Shown here: positions 21,467 to 21,507 of the stretch, piece after piece
How the letters are laid out: the number at the start of each line of letters is the position of its first letter
Position numbering within the stretch: the stretch's first letter is position 1
Assembly: GCA_964609375.1 (NCBI GenBank)
Contig: CAZSSA010000036.1
Coordinates: 1 to 21,507, forward strand
DNA: 21,507 bases
From: CAZDUS01 sp964609375
GTDB taxonomy: Bacteria > Verrucomicrobiota > Kiritimatiellia > CAIKKV01 > CAITUY01
Reading direction: 5' to 3'
Program-made: the position numbers and the translations under genes
Notes under the pieces: generated by a model
The model's input: only the letters and a program-made list of their open reading frames with translations
Databases searched by the model: none
What the model was told of the DNA's origin: nothing

Positions 21467-21507
21467 GAATGGGGATATCACGCCTGTAAAAAATGCTTCA
21501 GTATTAT

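Overview
The window looks like a chromosomal housekeeping segment of a GC-rich Gram-negative bacterium. A GmhB-type heptose-bisphosphate phosphatase points to an LPS outer membrane. DUF1846 and FHA proteins next to a complete ATP synthase operon, together with many 7-bp-period repeats, would suit a member of the Verrucomicrobiota/Kiritimatiellota/Lentisphaerota (PVC) group. That placement is a guess from gene content, because no marker was searched.

Layout. 1-232: no gene seen. 233-2670 (minus): a hybrid sensor kinase followed by a double-receiver regulator, both carrying one degraded receiver domain. 2813-4672 (plus): a fused homocysteine S-methyltransferase/methylenetetrahydrofolate reductase for methionine synthesis. 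4807-6744 (minus): a single frame encoding dihydroorotase joined to shikimate kinase. 6849-11421 (plus): rpmH, a structured spacer, rnpA, yidD, yidC, plsY and gpsA, covering ribosome assembly, tRNA maturation, membrane insertion and phospholipid synthesis. 11426-12940 and 12984-13391 (minus): a DUF1846 protein and a small FHA protein. 13424-21423 (minus): ATP synthase genes in the order atpZ-like, atpI-like, atpB, E, F, H, A, G, D, C, then a second AtpZ-like gene and gmhB.

The most unusual feature is a family of short arrays with strict 7-bp periodicity (units such as ATGGTTG, ATGGGCA, GATGTGA, AGATTTC/AAATTTG and GGATTCA). They lie between genes at 4694-4768, 9636-9670 and 16032-16066. They also lie inside the pyrC-aroK frame at 5320-5410 and 6565-6648. 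There they encode a heptapeptide-repeat insertion in the dihydroorotase and the whole linker that fuses it to shikimate kinase. They resemble in form the short tandemly repeated repetitive (STRR) sequences known from heterocystous cyanobacteria, but here they seem to have altered protein architecture.

A second unexplained element is the 6984-7147 spacer between rpmH and rnpA. It can fold as a closing 11-bp stem around two inner hairpins, one with a GTGA loop, and looks like a structured RNA or a small mobile palindromic element. No rRNA, tRNA, CRISPR array, insertion sequence or replication origin was recognised.
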